Shown here piece by piece: positions 33,110-44,899 of a DNA stretch of 64,000 nucleotides. Source of the stretch: Sepiola atlantica (Eukaryota; Mollusca; Cephalopoda; Sepiida; Sepiolidae). The position numbers and the translations under genes were made by a program. Location: contig OY744528.1 of assembly GCA_963556195.1 (NCBI GenBank), positions 53,938,560-54,002,559 of the forward strand, read 5' to 3'. The first letter of the stretch is position 1. The number at the start of each line of letters is the position of its first letter. The notes under the pieces were generated by a model. It saw nothing but the letters and a program-made list of their open reading frames with translations. It did not search any database and was not told where the DNA came from.

Positions 33110-34870
33110 GTCTGTGAGATGGTAAGGAGCAATTGCAATACTCTATGCACCGATGGAAAAATATCCCTGTCACATTGTTCGAATAATTCTGAAAGTCTAA
33201 GATCTTAGGTAGGGAGACGTCGCTGAATGTAGTTCTTTAATATTTCCATCTCACTCTCCTTTACCAAAAAACCAAACAGTGGACCTAACTGTTTCAGCGT
33301 CTTACTGTCCGTGAATGATTCTGATGACGTGTTACACACTGGAGCAGCTATCATCACTGCACATTGAGCATTACCAAATCGATCACAGAGTTCAAATGTG
33401 CCCCAGGAACTGTCGGAGTACCAAATCAAAATCTTCCACTGTACCCACACAGTTATGGTCAACGGAACCAGTCACTAATGCGCCATCTAATTTTCCGGAT
33501 AACTTTCGTGCCCTTCCAGATGGCCGAGTTTCAATATCCGTGATATCGTACTTTGTGGCAAGCTCCAATGCATACTTCACCACCTTCTCTGTATCGAATG
33601 ATTTTGTGTGTTCAAGTAGTGTTTCCACCAAGCTAATAGCTGTCTCCGCATTTGTTCGTTTCTTTTGCGGACCTTTGGTCACAAGATCTGTATAGTCATA
33701 TAATCTTCCAAAAAAGATTAGGAGAACTAGGAACTTCTTTGTCTGAATTGCCTTAAGTAGAGCAATTACAGAAAGTTTAGTTTCAGCAGCAGGATCATTT
33801 TGAAAGGATGCCAGAGTGTCCAAAATTACATCAAAACGGCGCAAGAAATGTTCAACCTCTAAGGATCTGGAAGACCACCTGGTTGTAGATAAATGGGTCA
33901 GTTCCAATTGTGGGTCTTTCGGATACGATATCTTCTGGATTTTCAGGTATCGGGAATGGAGTTTTGTATCTGTCATGAAAGTGTACACTAAATCCATGGT
34001 CTTGAAGAATGTCTTAATGGCAGGATCAATGTTAGTGACAGATGCGAGAACTAAATTCAGCTTGTGAGATTCACAGTGCACATACTCGGCATTTGTATAG
34101 CCAGCCCTTTTCATCAGCGCTTGGACACCACCACATTCACCTGACATCACACTTGCACTATCGTATCCTTGCCCAACACACATCTCCTTCTCCAAGTTCA
34201 TAGACCGCAGCATACCTTGCAGCTGTTCCGAAATACTGGCAGCAGATAAGTCATACAGCTCCATTAAACCAATGGCCCGTTCATGGACTTTTCCTCCATG
34301 CAGAAACCTTAACGAAACACCAAGTAATTCTTTGTTAGAGATGTCCTCAACCTCATCAGCTAAAACCGCATAATATCTGGCTTCCTGAACCTGGCCCCTG
34401 ATTTCCTCTAACAGAACCTTCTGCGCTGAAAAGAGTAAATCATTTTGAATCTCTGGCCTTAACATTTGTGCATTTCTCGGAAGTTTCTCCAAGCGTTGTT
34501 GAATAGTTGGGTCATACTTAGATAAAAGTAAGAGTAACTCAAAAAAGTTTCCTCTGTTTAGTGATTCTTTTCTTTCGTCATCGCCTCTCAGTGCTATCTC
34601 ATTCTCTGCACAGAATAATACTATGTCCAGTACTGTCAGGAGATGCTGTTTGGATCCAAGAGTTGATCTACTCTCCCTACTTTCTGAACATTTTTAAGGT
34701 GATCAGAACCATGTCGGCTTCTTTGTGGGCATCAGTGTCATTATGTACTTTCAATTTTTGTCCAATTTTCCTCCAGTCACGAAAGCCAAACTCTGTCCAG
34801 ACTCTACTTTCTTCCCGTCGTAAATGTCTAAAATTCCTTAATGTGCTTATATTTTATATCAAATATTAAA
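33110..34870 (-). pseudogene. hAT-superfamily transposase pseudogene
   Basis: The main frame (34492-33392) has VLADEVEDISNKELLG (first catalytic-strand Asp), GQGYDSASVMSGECGGVQ (second Asp context), YVHCESHKLNLVL and STTRWSSRS, all in the order usual for the hAT family with a DUF4371/ZMYM-like core. Upstream, DWRKIGQKL and ENEIALRGDDE-type sequence at 34800-34600 extends the N-terminus in shifted frames. Downstream, after a shift near 33400, 33395-33205 gives MEILKNYIQRRLPT and then VHRVLQLLLTIS, the start of the C-terminal dimerisation domain. That domain is cut off where the minisatellite begins near 33105. No terminal repeats were found. Confidence 0.88.
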
Positions 34871-35560
34871 TTTCTTTTAACGCAAAGACGCCACAAATAA
34901 TCTTTTGTTAATAGTTGTCAATCAATGAAAATAGATTTTAAGACCTCCAATTAAAATATTTTTTTTAACCAAATTATTTTTTTAAATATTTTTTCAACCA
35001 AATTATTTTAAAAATATTTTTTAAACAAATTATTTTTTAAATAGAATTTAGAAAGTTAAATTTAATTTTTACGGTATCGTTTGGTCATTAAATTATTAAC
35101 TGAACCAAATTGTTATGGAACTATAAATAATGATTGTTGGTGTACTGTTGATTTAATCTCTATTCAAAAAAGCGTACAAAACTTTAAATCTTTTAATACA
35201 TGAGGATTTGCTAAGAATCAACATTCTTAGCCAAACCTCATGTGTGAAAATGTAATGTTCTAGGATTGGTGACATTTATTGGATGTGTTTCTAAGAGTAT
35301 TTTGTTCTGATTGCCGATTTTTTGTGCGCTTTTGAGAGATTCCCGGACGCCATGTTGGATGTCGCTTTCGAAATGAAGAGCCGACACTTGGATTTAAAAC
35401 AACAACAAAAACCTTTAAAATAAGTTAAAACACAAATAAACTTATCCAGCTAGGTAGAATACTAAGTTGGCTTGCCCTTGCTAGCATTTATTTGTTGCAC
35501 ATGTATTTTTTCACCCTTTTTTTGTTCTTCCGTTCTGTTGATTATAGTAAAAGATTCCCC
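34871..35560. other. noncoding, with an R1-family repeat copy (minus) and a hairpin
   Basis: 34990-35220 read on the minus strand resembles 42960-43150 (shared AATTTGGTTCA, AATAATTTAATG, TAAATCCTCATG-type blocks). A 21-bp-arm hairpin at 35199-35248 contains ACATGAGG and TTGCTAAGAAT. Confidence 0.5.
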
Positions 35561-36395
35561 AATTTTTACTATATCTTTTGTTTATTAAATTGTTAGGTGA
35601 AAGTACAGAATAGTTAACAAAGCACCCCCTCTCTCCATGGTAAGAATGGCTTTCTAAATAATGTTATTATTTCAACCCGGTTCGGAATTAAATTACGAGA
35701 TTAAATCTATTATAATGCATTTAGGTTTCTTCGTAAACAAGTCAGACATTTTAATATTTTGTTAATAATTGAAAAATATATCAATTACTTCGTCTCTCTT
35801 ACAAATTTGAAAGGCATTTGGAAATATTTAAACTATCGAAGAGAAAGTCATTTGAACTGGCTTTGAAATGCTTAGAAAATCATGTATTTAAAAAACCAAA
35901 ATTGTTTTCTTGTCATGAAAGTAATTTATTAGTTATTTTTTTGTAAATGTAATTCTGTTTTTTAATCTCTGGTGGCCATCTTGCCTAAAAGTAAGTTTAT
36001 TTACTAGTTTTTAAATTTGTTTACTTCTTTCAAATTAATCGTTGAAAGGTCGGAAAAGAATCAGAAAAATACAGCCGATTTATTGTCTGCCATTCTGGCT
36101 ATGAAACGACAAATTAACCACTTCATCTTACAATTTACCAATTTCGAACAGACACGAAGTAATTGATATTTTTTTGAATTATTAACAAAATATTAAAATG
36201 GCTGACTTGTTTACAAAGAAACCTAAATGCATTATGATGGATTTAATCTCGTAATTTAATTACGAACCGGGTTGAAATAATAACATTATTTAGAAAGCCA
36301 TTCCTAACATAGGGGGAAGCGTGGGGGGAGGGGCTTTGTAAACTATTCTGTACTTTTACCTAACAATGTAATAAACAAAAGATATCGTAAAAATT
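35561..36395. mobile_element. nonautonomous element with ~235-bp terminal inverted repeats
   Basis: The left arm (35561-35790) and right arm (36158-36395) are inverted copies with about 90% identity by eye. Shared blocks are TTTTGTTTATTA, GTACAGAATAGTT, GGCTTTCTAAATAATG, TTATTTCAACCCGGTTCG and GTAAACAAGTCAG. The 370-bp centre has no coding potential. It ends ten bases before the LTR at 36405. Partial relatives lie at 42780-43190 and near 45940, so this is a dispersed family (called R1 here). Confidence 0.85.
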
Positions 36396-36404
36396 GAATT
36401 TAAC

Positions 36405-36670
36405 TGTTAGGATAACTAAAGAAAACGCAATTATGTCCCTTGGACCATTTCAGAGTTATCGCCCCTTGTCGAGTGTCTGGCCGGAGTGAAAAGAAAACAT
36501 TGACCACGGATCAGACTGTCTCATATTTCATCTCGCGTTACAGCGGCTAAATAACTCATTTCATTCTAATTTCATTTTTAATAAATCTGTTAAACCTTTC
36601 TGTTGTAAAGTCATCCATTTTGTTTTACGAGTTATTAATTATTATAACCTAAATTACATAGTTTACAACA
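36405..36670 (+). mobile_element. 5' LTR of Ty3/gypsy element 2
   Basis: The LTR begins TGTTAGGATAAC and ends AGTTTACAACA, directly before TGGCGACGGAGG at 36672, a typical gypsy primer-binding site. It is 266 bp. A TTTTTAATAAATCTG segment could supply the polyadenylation signal. No 3' LTR exists in the window, because the element is cut off by the minisatellite at about 40680, so the LTR start cannot be confirmed by comparison. Confidence 0.75.
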
Positions 36671-36671
36671 G

Positions 36672-36683
36672 TGGCGACGGAGG
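36672..36683 (+). promoter_or_regulatory. primer-binding site of gypsy element 2
   Basis: TGGCGACGGAGG lies one base after the LTR end, the expected place for tRNA priming. Confidence 0.7.
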
Positions 36684-36742
36684 ATTAGATTGACATACAA
36701 TTTTTTTCAAAAGAAAAAAAAAACAACAACAACAACAAAAAA

Positions 36743-37680
36743 ATGGATCCTACAATTAAACAATTATTAGAACAGCAATTACGGTTAATGGAATTATTTT
36801 CAGAGAGATTTTCCACACCTACATCGTCGATTTCAGAAACACATCTTAGAACATCTACCGATTTCATTTCACAAACAATAACGGAATTTCGTTATGACCC
36901 AATGACAAATTCGACGTTCGAAACATGGTTTGCGTGTTTCGAGGACATTTTTCGAGTGGATTTCCAGGATCAAGCTGACGACTGGAAGGTAAGACTTCTA
37001 TTACGTAAGCTTGGGACGTCGGAACATGATCGGTATGTAAATTACATATTGCCAAAACATTCTCGTGACTGCGATTTTCAAAACACAGTACAAATTCTCA
37101 CTCAGATTTTCGGTGAGCATATTTCATTATTCAATATGCGTTTTAATTGCCTTAACATAACGAAATCTTCCTCGACCGATTTTTCAACCTATGCAGGCCT
37201 TGTAAACAAAGAATGTGAACGTTTTAAAATCTCTTCCATCACAGACGTTTGATTTTTGTGTGGTTTGAAATCAGAAGGGGAAACAGACATTCGCACACGG
37301 ATTTTGTCAAAAATAGAACAAAATCCAGACATAACATTGCAACAAGTTGCCGTGGAATGCCAGCGTCTAGTGAATCTAAAACATGATTCAACTATGGTAC
37401 AACAAGCATGCATGGTAAACACAGTCCAAAAACAACGTCGGCCCACCTCACCGACTTCAAAATCAGTCCAGCCCCCAACAGCTTGTTGGAATTGTGGCAA
37501 CTGGCATTTTGTGTGATACTGCACCTTCAAGACACACCGCTGTCGCAGCTGCAATCGACTCAGACATAAAGAGGGATTTTGCACCCCTCCAGGACGAAAA
37601 CCAACCCATAATAGGCAAACCTCACATACACACAACAGGCAACGACATCAACACAGTTCAAAAACAAACAGTCTGATAGC
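36743..37680 (+). pseudogene. gag of gypsy element 2
   Basis: An ATG at 36743 starts MDPTIKQLLEQQ, and the frame is clean for 169 codons. It contains the capsid-type block FETWFACFEDIF and KLGTSEHDRYVNYILPK. A TGA at 37250 interrupts the frame, which continues in phase to 37516 (FLCGLKSEGETDIRTRILSK). The nucleocapsid part has C-X2-C-X3-H-X4-C (CWNCGNWHFV, stop, YC) and then C-X2-C-X4-H-X4-C (CRSCNRLRHKEGFC). The stop inside the first knuckle and a shift at about 37515 disable it. This is the best-kept gag in the window. Confidence 0.9.
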
Positions 37681-37699
37681 AACTTTTCTCTCAAACCAA

Positions 37700-37924
37700 A
37701 CATCCAAACGAAAATATGTTGCAATACAATTGAATGGTCATCTTATTCAATTGCAGATCGATACAGCATCAGATATAACTATTATATCACAAAAACTATG
37801 GGAAGGCATAGGCCAGCCTTCATTGACACCAACAAGTCAGGTAGCACAGAGTGCTTCTGGAGATTGTGTCCACATCACGGGTCAATTACCCGCTACCGTC
37901 AAAATGAAAGGAAAAACGGTGTAA
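37700..37924 (+). pseudogene. protease region of gypsy element 2
   Basis: The frame gives LIQLQIDTASDITIIS, where DTA takes the place of the aspartic-protease D-T/S-G triad; Gly to Ala is tolerated in some retroelements. A TAA at 37922 stops it. The downstream frame resumes in phase with NLLGLDFIKLLGLL, the usual end of the protease. Confidence 0.82.
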
Positions 37925-37957
37925 GGTACCGTATACATAGCAAATTCATGCCATAAT

Positions 37958-38491
37958 TTGCTGGGACTTGATTTTATCAAGTTACTAGGTCTTCTCGACA
38001 TTCCACTCAACCAGATATGTGAGGTGGTGTCCAGATCGTCACCTCATAGCAGCATTATCGACCAGACCAAAGACATCATGAAAAAATTTTCACCAGTCTT
38101 CCCAAACAAATTGGGACGTTGCACTCAGGCAGAGGCCACACTATTCCTGAAACCATCTTCTAAGCCTGTTTTTCGACCCAAACTCCCAGTGGCATACGCT
38201 GCATTGCCACTGGTGGACCAGGAACTAAAACGACTCGAGGAAATGAAGGTCATCATACCAGTAACATATTCACGGTGGGCAGCACCCATCGTGGTTGTAA
38301 AGAAAGCCGATGGTTCAATTCGGTTGTGTGCTGATTTTTCAACGGGGCTCAACGCAGCACTAGAGGATCATCAATACCCATTGCCAATCCCCGATGATCT
38401 CTTCCCCGTACTTAATGGTGGCACCTGCTTTGCAAAATTGGACCTCGCAGAGGCTTATTTGCAGAAACCTCCAGGGAGTTGCTTACTATAA
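37958..38491 (+). pseudogene. RT N-terminal part of gypsy element 2
   Basis: The frame contains the RT finger motifs KPVFRPKLPVAYAALP, SRWAAPIVVVKKADGSIRLC and ADFSTGLNAAL, then CFAKLDLAEAYLQ, with the first catalytic Asp. It breaks at about 38475, where the protein shifts to the frame that opens at 38479. Confidence 0.9.
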
Positions 38492-39405
38492 ACACACACT
38501 GTGGATTATTCCAATTCACTCGTTTACCTTTTGGGGTAAAAACAGCCCCTGCCATATTTCAACAGATTATGGACACAATGCTCACTGGCATGAAATGTAC
38601 AGCTGCATACTTGGATGACATCATTGTTGTTGGGAAATCCAACCAGGAGTTGACAAAACGGATCAGCAAGGTCCTAACCCGCATCCAAGACTTTGGTCTC
38701 CATCTCCGACCTGAAAAGTGCCATTTTTATTTACCATCTATTAAATACTTGGGATTTATGTTTGATTGTCAGGGTCGTCGTCCAGATACTGCTAATGTGG
38801 CAGCCATTCAACACATGCCACCCCCAACGGACGTTAGCGGTCTATGCGCATTTCTGGGACTGGTGAGCTACTACGGTAGTTTCTTGCCTTCACTCCATCA
38901 AATCAAATCACCACTCAACAAACTGTTGATAAAAGACACAAAAGGGTCCTGGCCCGAGGAGTGTCAAAAATCATTTGACAAAATCAAAGCTCTCATTAAC
39001 TCGTACCTACTGCTCACACATTTTGATCCCAATAAGAAAATTGTGGTAGCAGCAGATGCATCTAATCATGGCGTTGGAGCTGTAATCTCGCATATATTCG
39101 CAGATGGAACTGAGAAAGCAATCATGCATGCAGCCAGATCCCTGACACCCGCTGAACGCAATTACAGTCAAGTGGAAAAAGAAGCACTGGCACTGATTTT
39201 TGCTGTGAAGAAATTCCATAAGATGTTGTTCGGGCATCACTTTACACTTCTGACAGACCATAAGCCACTACTGTCAATATTTGGCTCAAAAAAGGGTATT
39301 CCGGTATACTCAGCCAGCCGATTACAATGATAGGCAATCATTCTACTGGGGTACGATTTTGCTATACAGTACCGTAGGACAACAGAATTCGGCCAAGCTG
39401 ATGCC
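38479..39405 (+). pseudogene. RT palm, thumb and RNase H of gypsy element 2
   Basis: A clean 283-codon frame begins with the block LFQFTRLPFGVKTAPAIFQQ and TAAYLDDIIVVG, the intact YLDD catalytic box. ALFLGLVSYYGSFLP-type thumb sequence follows. RNase H appears as IVVAADASNHGVGAVI (first Asp), EKEALALIFAVKKFH (Glu) and FTLLTDHKPLL (Asp), so its catalytic residues look present. A TGA at 39328 interrupts the frame, which then continues in phase with GYDFAIQYRRT-like sequence. The sequence style is that of the K02A2.6-like gypsy group. Confidence 0.92.
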
Positions 39406-40680
39406 TTGTCACGACTCATTAGTGCACAATCAGTTACAGATGAGGACACTGTCATCTCTGCCATCAACATCGAGGACGATTTTCAACGCACGCTCACAGA
39501 TTGTATCCGGACAATTCCAGTGACAAAGAATGATATAAAGCGAGAATCACAACAGGATCCAACGATACAAAAAGTTTGCAGATTTCTTCACCATACATGG
39601 CCACCTAACCTCACGGGAGACCTCCAGCAGTTCAAACGGCGCAGTGGCTCTCTTTCTGTCATTGATAGTTGTTTGATGTTTGCAGATCGTGTTGCTATTC
39701 CCATTAAACTCAGACAAGCAGTCCTTAAGCAACTACATTCGGGCAATCCAGGCATTAACCGAATGAAATTTCTCGCCTGCAGCGTGGTCTATTGGCCTAA
39801 CATAGACACAGACATTGAGCATACCGTTAAACATTGTATCCAGTGTATGGAAGCGCAGAAGAATCCACCTAAGATTGTTGATTCTCGCTGGACATACCCA
39901 GAGCGACCATGGTCCAGAATACACATAGACTTTGCTGGCCCTATCAATGGCCTTAGTTTTCTGGTGGTTGTTGATGTCCATTCCAAATGGCCAGAAGTTT
40001 TTCCAATGAAACAGACTGACACTCTACAATAACAGTACTTTGGCGGCTATTTAGTCAACACGGCTTACCCGAGACTTTAGTCTCATACAACGGAACACAA
40101 TTTACGTCTGAGTCATTTCAACTATTCTGCAAATCGTGTTGCATAACACACGTTCGGTCGCCACCGTATCATCCTCAATCCAACGGACAAGCCGAAAGAT
40201 TTGTAGACACATTCAAAAGAGCACTACTAAAAGCAAAAGGGGAGGGAACAATAGAGGAGATACTACATTCTTTCATCCTTTCCATATGGAATGACACCAA
40301 ATGGAGCTGTGAAGAATGGTCTATCACCAGCAGAGGCATTCATTGGAGAAAACTCCATACCACACTGGACGCTTTACGTCCCCAGCCACAAAGGCAACAA
40401 CCAAGTCCTAACAAAACAAAAGCATTTTCAGTTGGCACACCAGTGTTTGCTCGGAATTACAGACCTGGCCGGCCAAACTGGGTAACAGGCATCATCCGCA
40501 AAATAAATGGACAATTTCTGTATGATGTTCAAGTCGGAAATCAATTCTGGGCACGGCACAAAAACCAGTTGCGATACTCTGTAGGCAACTTAGTGGACAA
40601 CAGAACAACCATTCCATTTGATTTGTTAATGGACACATTTGAACTGCCATCTCCACCACCTCTCATTGGACATGAGCGAA
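39406..40680 (+). pseudogene. integrase of gypsy element 2, truncated by the minisatellite
   Basis: The zinc-binding region reads LHSGNPGINRM...HCIQC; the usual second His (GHPG) is Asn. The catalytic core starts RIHIDFAGP (first Asp) and VVVDVHSKWPEV. After a shift near 40030 the second catalytic position reads SYNGTQF where family members have SDNGTQF, so that Asp is Tyr. The Glu of GQAERF is present near 40190. A C-terminal SH3-like region with NYRPGRPNWVTGIIRK runs to about 40680, where the sequence turns abruptly into minisatellite. Inactive. Confidence 0.9.
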
Positions 40681-40683
40681 AAT

Positions 40684-41345
40684 TAAAACAGCATAGTCAA
40701 GACATGGAAAGACAATAAAAACAGCATAGTCAAGACATGGAAAGACAATAAAAACAGCATGGTCAAGACATGGAAAGCTACCAATAGTCAAGACATGGAA
40801 AGACAATAAAAACAGTATAGTCAAGACATGAACGACAATAAAAACAGCATGGTCAAGACATGGAAAGAAAATAAAACAGCATAGTCAAGACATTGAATAA
40901 CAATAAAAACAACATAGTCAAGACATGGAAAGACAATAAAAACAGCATAGTCAAGACATGGAAAGACAATAAAAACAGCATAGTCAAGACATGAAAAGAC
41001 AACAAAAACAGCATAGTCAAGACATGGAAAGACAATAAAAACAGCATGGTCAAGACATGGAAAGACAATAAAAACAGCATAGTCAAGATATTGAATAACA
41101 ATAAAAACAACATAGTCAAGACATGGAAAGACAATAAAAAAGCATAGTCAAGACATGGAAAGACAATAAAAACAGCATAGTCAAGACATGGAAAGACAAC
41201 AAAAACAGCATAGTCAAGACATTCAAAGACAATAAGAACAACATAGTCAAAACATGGAAAGACAATAAAAACAACGTATTAAAACATGGAAACACAATAA
41301 AAACAGATATGGTAAGACATGGAAAAACAATAAAAACAGTTATGG
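40684..41345. repeat. 33-bp minisatellite, array 2
   Basis: Same unit and orientation as array 1, about 20 units, better conserved. It begins directly in the gypsy 2 integrase C-terminus and ends AATAAAAACAGTTA, like array 1. Minus-strand frames of 93 and 98 codons (LTMLFLLSFHV repeats) follow from the 33-base period. Confidence 0.96.
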
Positions 41346-41439
41346 ATGCAGCATTAGGAAAACTTCGAAGGTTCCATAGATAATGACTAAAGGAACTATA
41401 ATTTTTCTTCAAGCGATTCTGTAATCAAATGTATCGGAA

Positions 41440-42610
41440 TTCTTATGTATAGAAGAAGAGTTCAAATTTGGAGTATATTTTTGAAAATATGAAGAAAACT
41501 TTTCAAAAGATTTTCTACTTGATCAGGTGATTAAAACCTTTTACTCCTGCTTGAAAAATTTGGAGGTGAATGAAAAGTATCTTAATTCTATACTACCAAA
41601 ATATCCAAAAGATTTTTCGTTTCACTTTTCACGTTTTCAATGCTTTAATTTGATTAAAGTATTCAGAAGATTATACTATATTTGCAAACCTAGTGAATAA
41701 AGAAATGTGAAAAATTCAAACTTAACAAACTTACTCAAGACATGTTCAAATGCCTAATATTTGTGCGAGATCTTACGTTTTTAAGAGACACTGGAATAAG
41801 ATTACATCAACTATCAAAATTAGAACAAGATGTTTGCCATTACACTGTAAAAATTGAAAAAAGATATTTTTCAGACATAAACTCAGGGGCAAAAAATGAT
41901 TTTATTTCAACATAAATCGTTCTTATGCATGCAGTTAAATATTTCTATATAAAACTGTCCATTAAGAGTATAAAAAATGTGGCAATAGCGAACATCAGTT
42001 GTCACATTGTGGAAAAGAAAGCCAGAAGGAAACAGAGTGATTTGGTTTAGGGAACCTACCAATGTATACGTTTTGTATTAGCATAAAGACAGGCTTTAAT
42101 AGTAGAGAAATTTTTTAAAGAGAACTTAAATCAAATTTTACCGACGCTTCTACTGAAGATTTAGGAATTTGCTCAAAGGTAAAAACGACATTTGAATTTA
42201 AACAATAACCAAAAAGACAAGTATCAAGGAATAGTTGAAATAGAATTGGTAGTTATAAACACACACAAAGGTTTGTACAAATTCAATAGATTGACTTTTG
42301 CTATAAAAGTATTTTGCAGTCACTTATCTAGAAAAACTGCATGTTGAACATATGAAAATAGTATTTAATAAAAGTAAAGAATTTAAAGACTTAACCTATA
42401 CATTGATAAATGCGTTGCAACTGATGCTAGTAACTTTGGATTAAGTGCCGTTCTACTACACAAGGAAGATACTGGACAGCGGACAGCAGTAGCCCATGCA
42501 TGAAGAACGTTATAGCCGGCAGTAAAGTAAAGTTACATAGAATAAAAGGCACTTAGAATAATATTTGCACTAAAAAAATGTAAGCATTTTAGATGATAGT
42601 TTTATTTTAT
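41440..42610 (+). pseudogene. degraded gypsy copy (element 3): gag, RT and RNase H traces
   Basis: Across stops, 41440-41860 reads as capsid-like sequence (VNEKYLNSILPKYPKDFSF). 41745-41775 has the equivalent of FKCLIFVRDL, and 41985-42010 has a zinc-knuckle trace (CGNSEHQLSHC). 42250-42310 gives NTHKGLYKFNRLTFA, the RT block before LPFG. 42412-42480 gives CVATDASNFGLSAVLLHKED from RNase H. The large gaps between them mean protease, most of RT and integrase are deleted. It is related to elements 1 and 4. Confidence 0.75.
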
Positions 42611-44168
42611 AGTAAAAGTACAAGTACAATATTGATTTTAGCTTTATATCTATATTAATAAAGTTATGTGACCATTTATCGAGTGTGTGTATGTGTGTGT
42701 TCCTTTCCTTATGTGATATACACATCATACATATTATTTACTATAAATCGATTATTTATTGAAATTAAAAATGCAATAGTGTATGCATTATTATATTTAA
42801 AAAATAATTACAAAATTAAATCCACCATAATGCATTTCGTTTATACGTAATCAAATCAAGCATTTTAATATTTTTGTTAATAGTTGAATAAAGAATGAAT
42901 TACTTGATAATTCTTTAATTTTAAAGGAACTTAAAAGCATTTAAACTGTCAAATAGAAAACCATCTCTGGCTTTTAAATTCTTAGTAAATCCTCATGCAT
43001 TAAAAGACTGGAATTTGGGAAGATATTTACATTCAATAATTATATATATATAGATTCAAACAACATTATCCCAATAAAATTGGTTAACAATTTGGTTCAA
43101 TTACTAATTTAATGCCTACATGATACTGTGATAATTAAATTTACCTTTCAAATAAAAAAAATAAAAAACAATTTTGTAAAAAAACTCAGGTAGTTAATAA
43201 AAAAAAAAAATGAAAGTAAAAGGCCTCCTAGGCAACACCGGATGTGTATAGCTAGTTGTTAATAGATATTGTCCCTAATATTCCATATGAAACTTGCACT
43301 TAGTGGTTCAATATAATACAATAAACATCTAATAAAACATATAGCCAGTTACAGTATTTCATGGGCAAACATGTAAGAGTTACCGTACCTTGTAATGTTG
43401 CTCCTTTATTTCGCTGAGGACGATTTTTTCGAATCAAGTCTAGTTGTTGTCTGCTTTTTGTTTACATATACAAAGAAAGCTGTATTAATGATAATACTGT
43501 ATCGAGTTTGGATTACATCCCTTTGATTTAGCATATGCGTATTAACAGATTTACTGCCATGCTAACTAAAGTAGAGACATGCAGAATTATTATAGAGAAT
43601 TGGGTAAGTACAAAACAAACATCCAAGCACTGTTTCTGAAGGTCAAGCTTCATAACCTTTGGTAGTTAAAAAAAGAAACTATTTCTAATGATTTCTCCAA
43701 AACCTAGCATATGAACAGAAGAATATCAGCACAAAACCAAATCGAGGACGTGTGTGTGGAAAAGGTGCAAATAATTTTTTAAAAATAAACTGTGCAGCAA
43801 ACTGGAAGCTAATGCAAAGTAAAGAAAGATAAAATGTCGCAAAGCAAAGATCAAAGTAAAAAGATAAAAAAAAGACAAAGAACAAAGAAAATCAGTAGAT
43901 ATGAAATTTCACTTTTGGAACAGTGACATTTCTATTCATGCCAGCATGAGTGTTACTAACTGCGACCTCGTATTAGAACTCAAAGACAAAATGACAAAGA
44001 AATACAAAATCGAAGACACAAACATTTTATTGAAAACTTATAATTTTGAAGTATGGAGCGAAACAGACTCCAAGAACTAATAATGAAAAGTATGATATAT
44101 GATCAAAGCAAGAAATAATTGGAAATGGTCAAGAAGAAAGTTAATATTATTTTATTATGTGCATTATT
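42611..44168. other. noncoding, with R1-family repeat and short TG repeat
   Basis: 42680-42702 has a short TG-rich repeat. 42780-43190 aligns with the arm of the 35561-36395 element and, further on, with 34990-35220 in the opposite orientation. The rest shows no gene. Confidence 0.5.
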
Positions 44169-44358
44169 GTTATAGTGTGATGGTGATCTACCTTAGTTTG
44201 TGACTATATGGATTCTTCTAGACATCATGTATAAAGGAGCCTACAACGAAGGAAGAGCAGTCTTTCTGTAACATACTATTCTGTACTTCTGTAAATATAC
44301 ACTTTTGTAAATATACCACCATGTTGTTTTATTTGTTATCGGCCCTTCAAGGCCACAA
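44169..44358 (+). mobile_element. 5' LTR of gypsy element 4 (short)
   Basis: It begins TGTTATAG like the LTRs of element 1 and ends GGCCACAACA before CTGGTGACAAGG. A middle segment, TATGGATTCTTC...CATCATGTATAAAGGAGCC, parallels the element 1 LTR (CTTGAATTCTTCCACTCATC and onward). About 190 bp. No 3' LTR was found. Confidence 0.65.
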
Positions 44359-44485
44359 CACTGGTGACAAGGAACTCGGACTTATTCGGACGCAACATAA
44401 CCCGAACTTATGTGGCACACAACACTGGCGACAAGAACTCGGATTATGTCGGATACAATATAAACATTACTACAACTGGCGATGT
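44359..44485 (+). promoter_or_regulatory. triplicated primer-binding-like sites, gypsy element 4
   Basis: ACACTGGTGACAAGGAACTC (about 44357), ACACTGGCGACAAGAACTCG (about 44425) and CAACTGGCGATGTTGGA (about 44475) follow one another. One such site is normal. Confidence 0.6.
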
Positions 44486-44899
44486 TGGATTTTCGAAAAA
44501 GACTTTGGGGTGTGGTGGTAAAATTGTTAATTACAACAGAAACAGCGAGAAGTTAAAAGCCATACTGGATTTTTAACACACAAGGTGTACCAAATCTGCA
44601 TAAGGAAAGTCTCCAACGTCATGAAAATTGGATTGAAAAAGTTTTCGTTTTTGAAGTGGATGAAAAAGATTTAAAGTCATTCACCAACACAAGGTTTTGA
44701 AATCAAAATCATTCGACCACAAAAAGAAACGACAAGAGGTCTGTCGATTTTTCTTCATCTTATTTATTGTTTAAATAAATTAAATAAGTTTGAATACGCT
44801 TACTTATTTATTTAATTGATATTCCAGTGGGGAAAGTTACGACCGTGTAAAAAAATAAAATTTAAGAAAACGTTTAAAAGTCGGTTACCTATTTTAAGT

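Noticed and set aside
32782..33150. 122-codon minus-strand frame of hydrophobic 11-residue repeats (also at 40853-41412)
   Set aside because: The 33-bp minisatellite period is a multiple of three, so frames stay open automatically. Units differ at start and stop positions and there is no promoter or signal context.
33205..34492. Domesticated host gene (ZMYM-like) rather than hAT transposon
   Set aside because: The frame is shifted near 33400 and cut at 33105, with no introns or flanking exons, so a decayed transposase is simpler.
40684..41345. CRISPR-like regular repeat array
   Set aside because: Period 33 with no distinct spacers: every position is repeat. The genome is eukaryotic.
43560..43610. 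Possible exon before GTAAGT near 43604
   Set aside because: No convincing acceptor tract and no clear open frame; judged chance.
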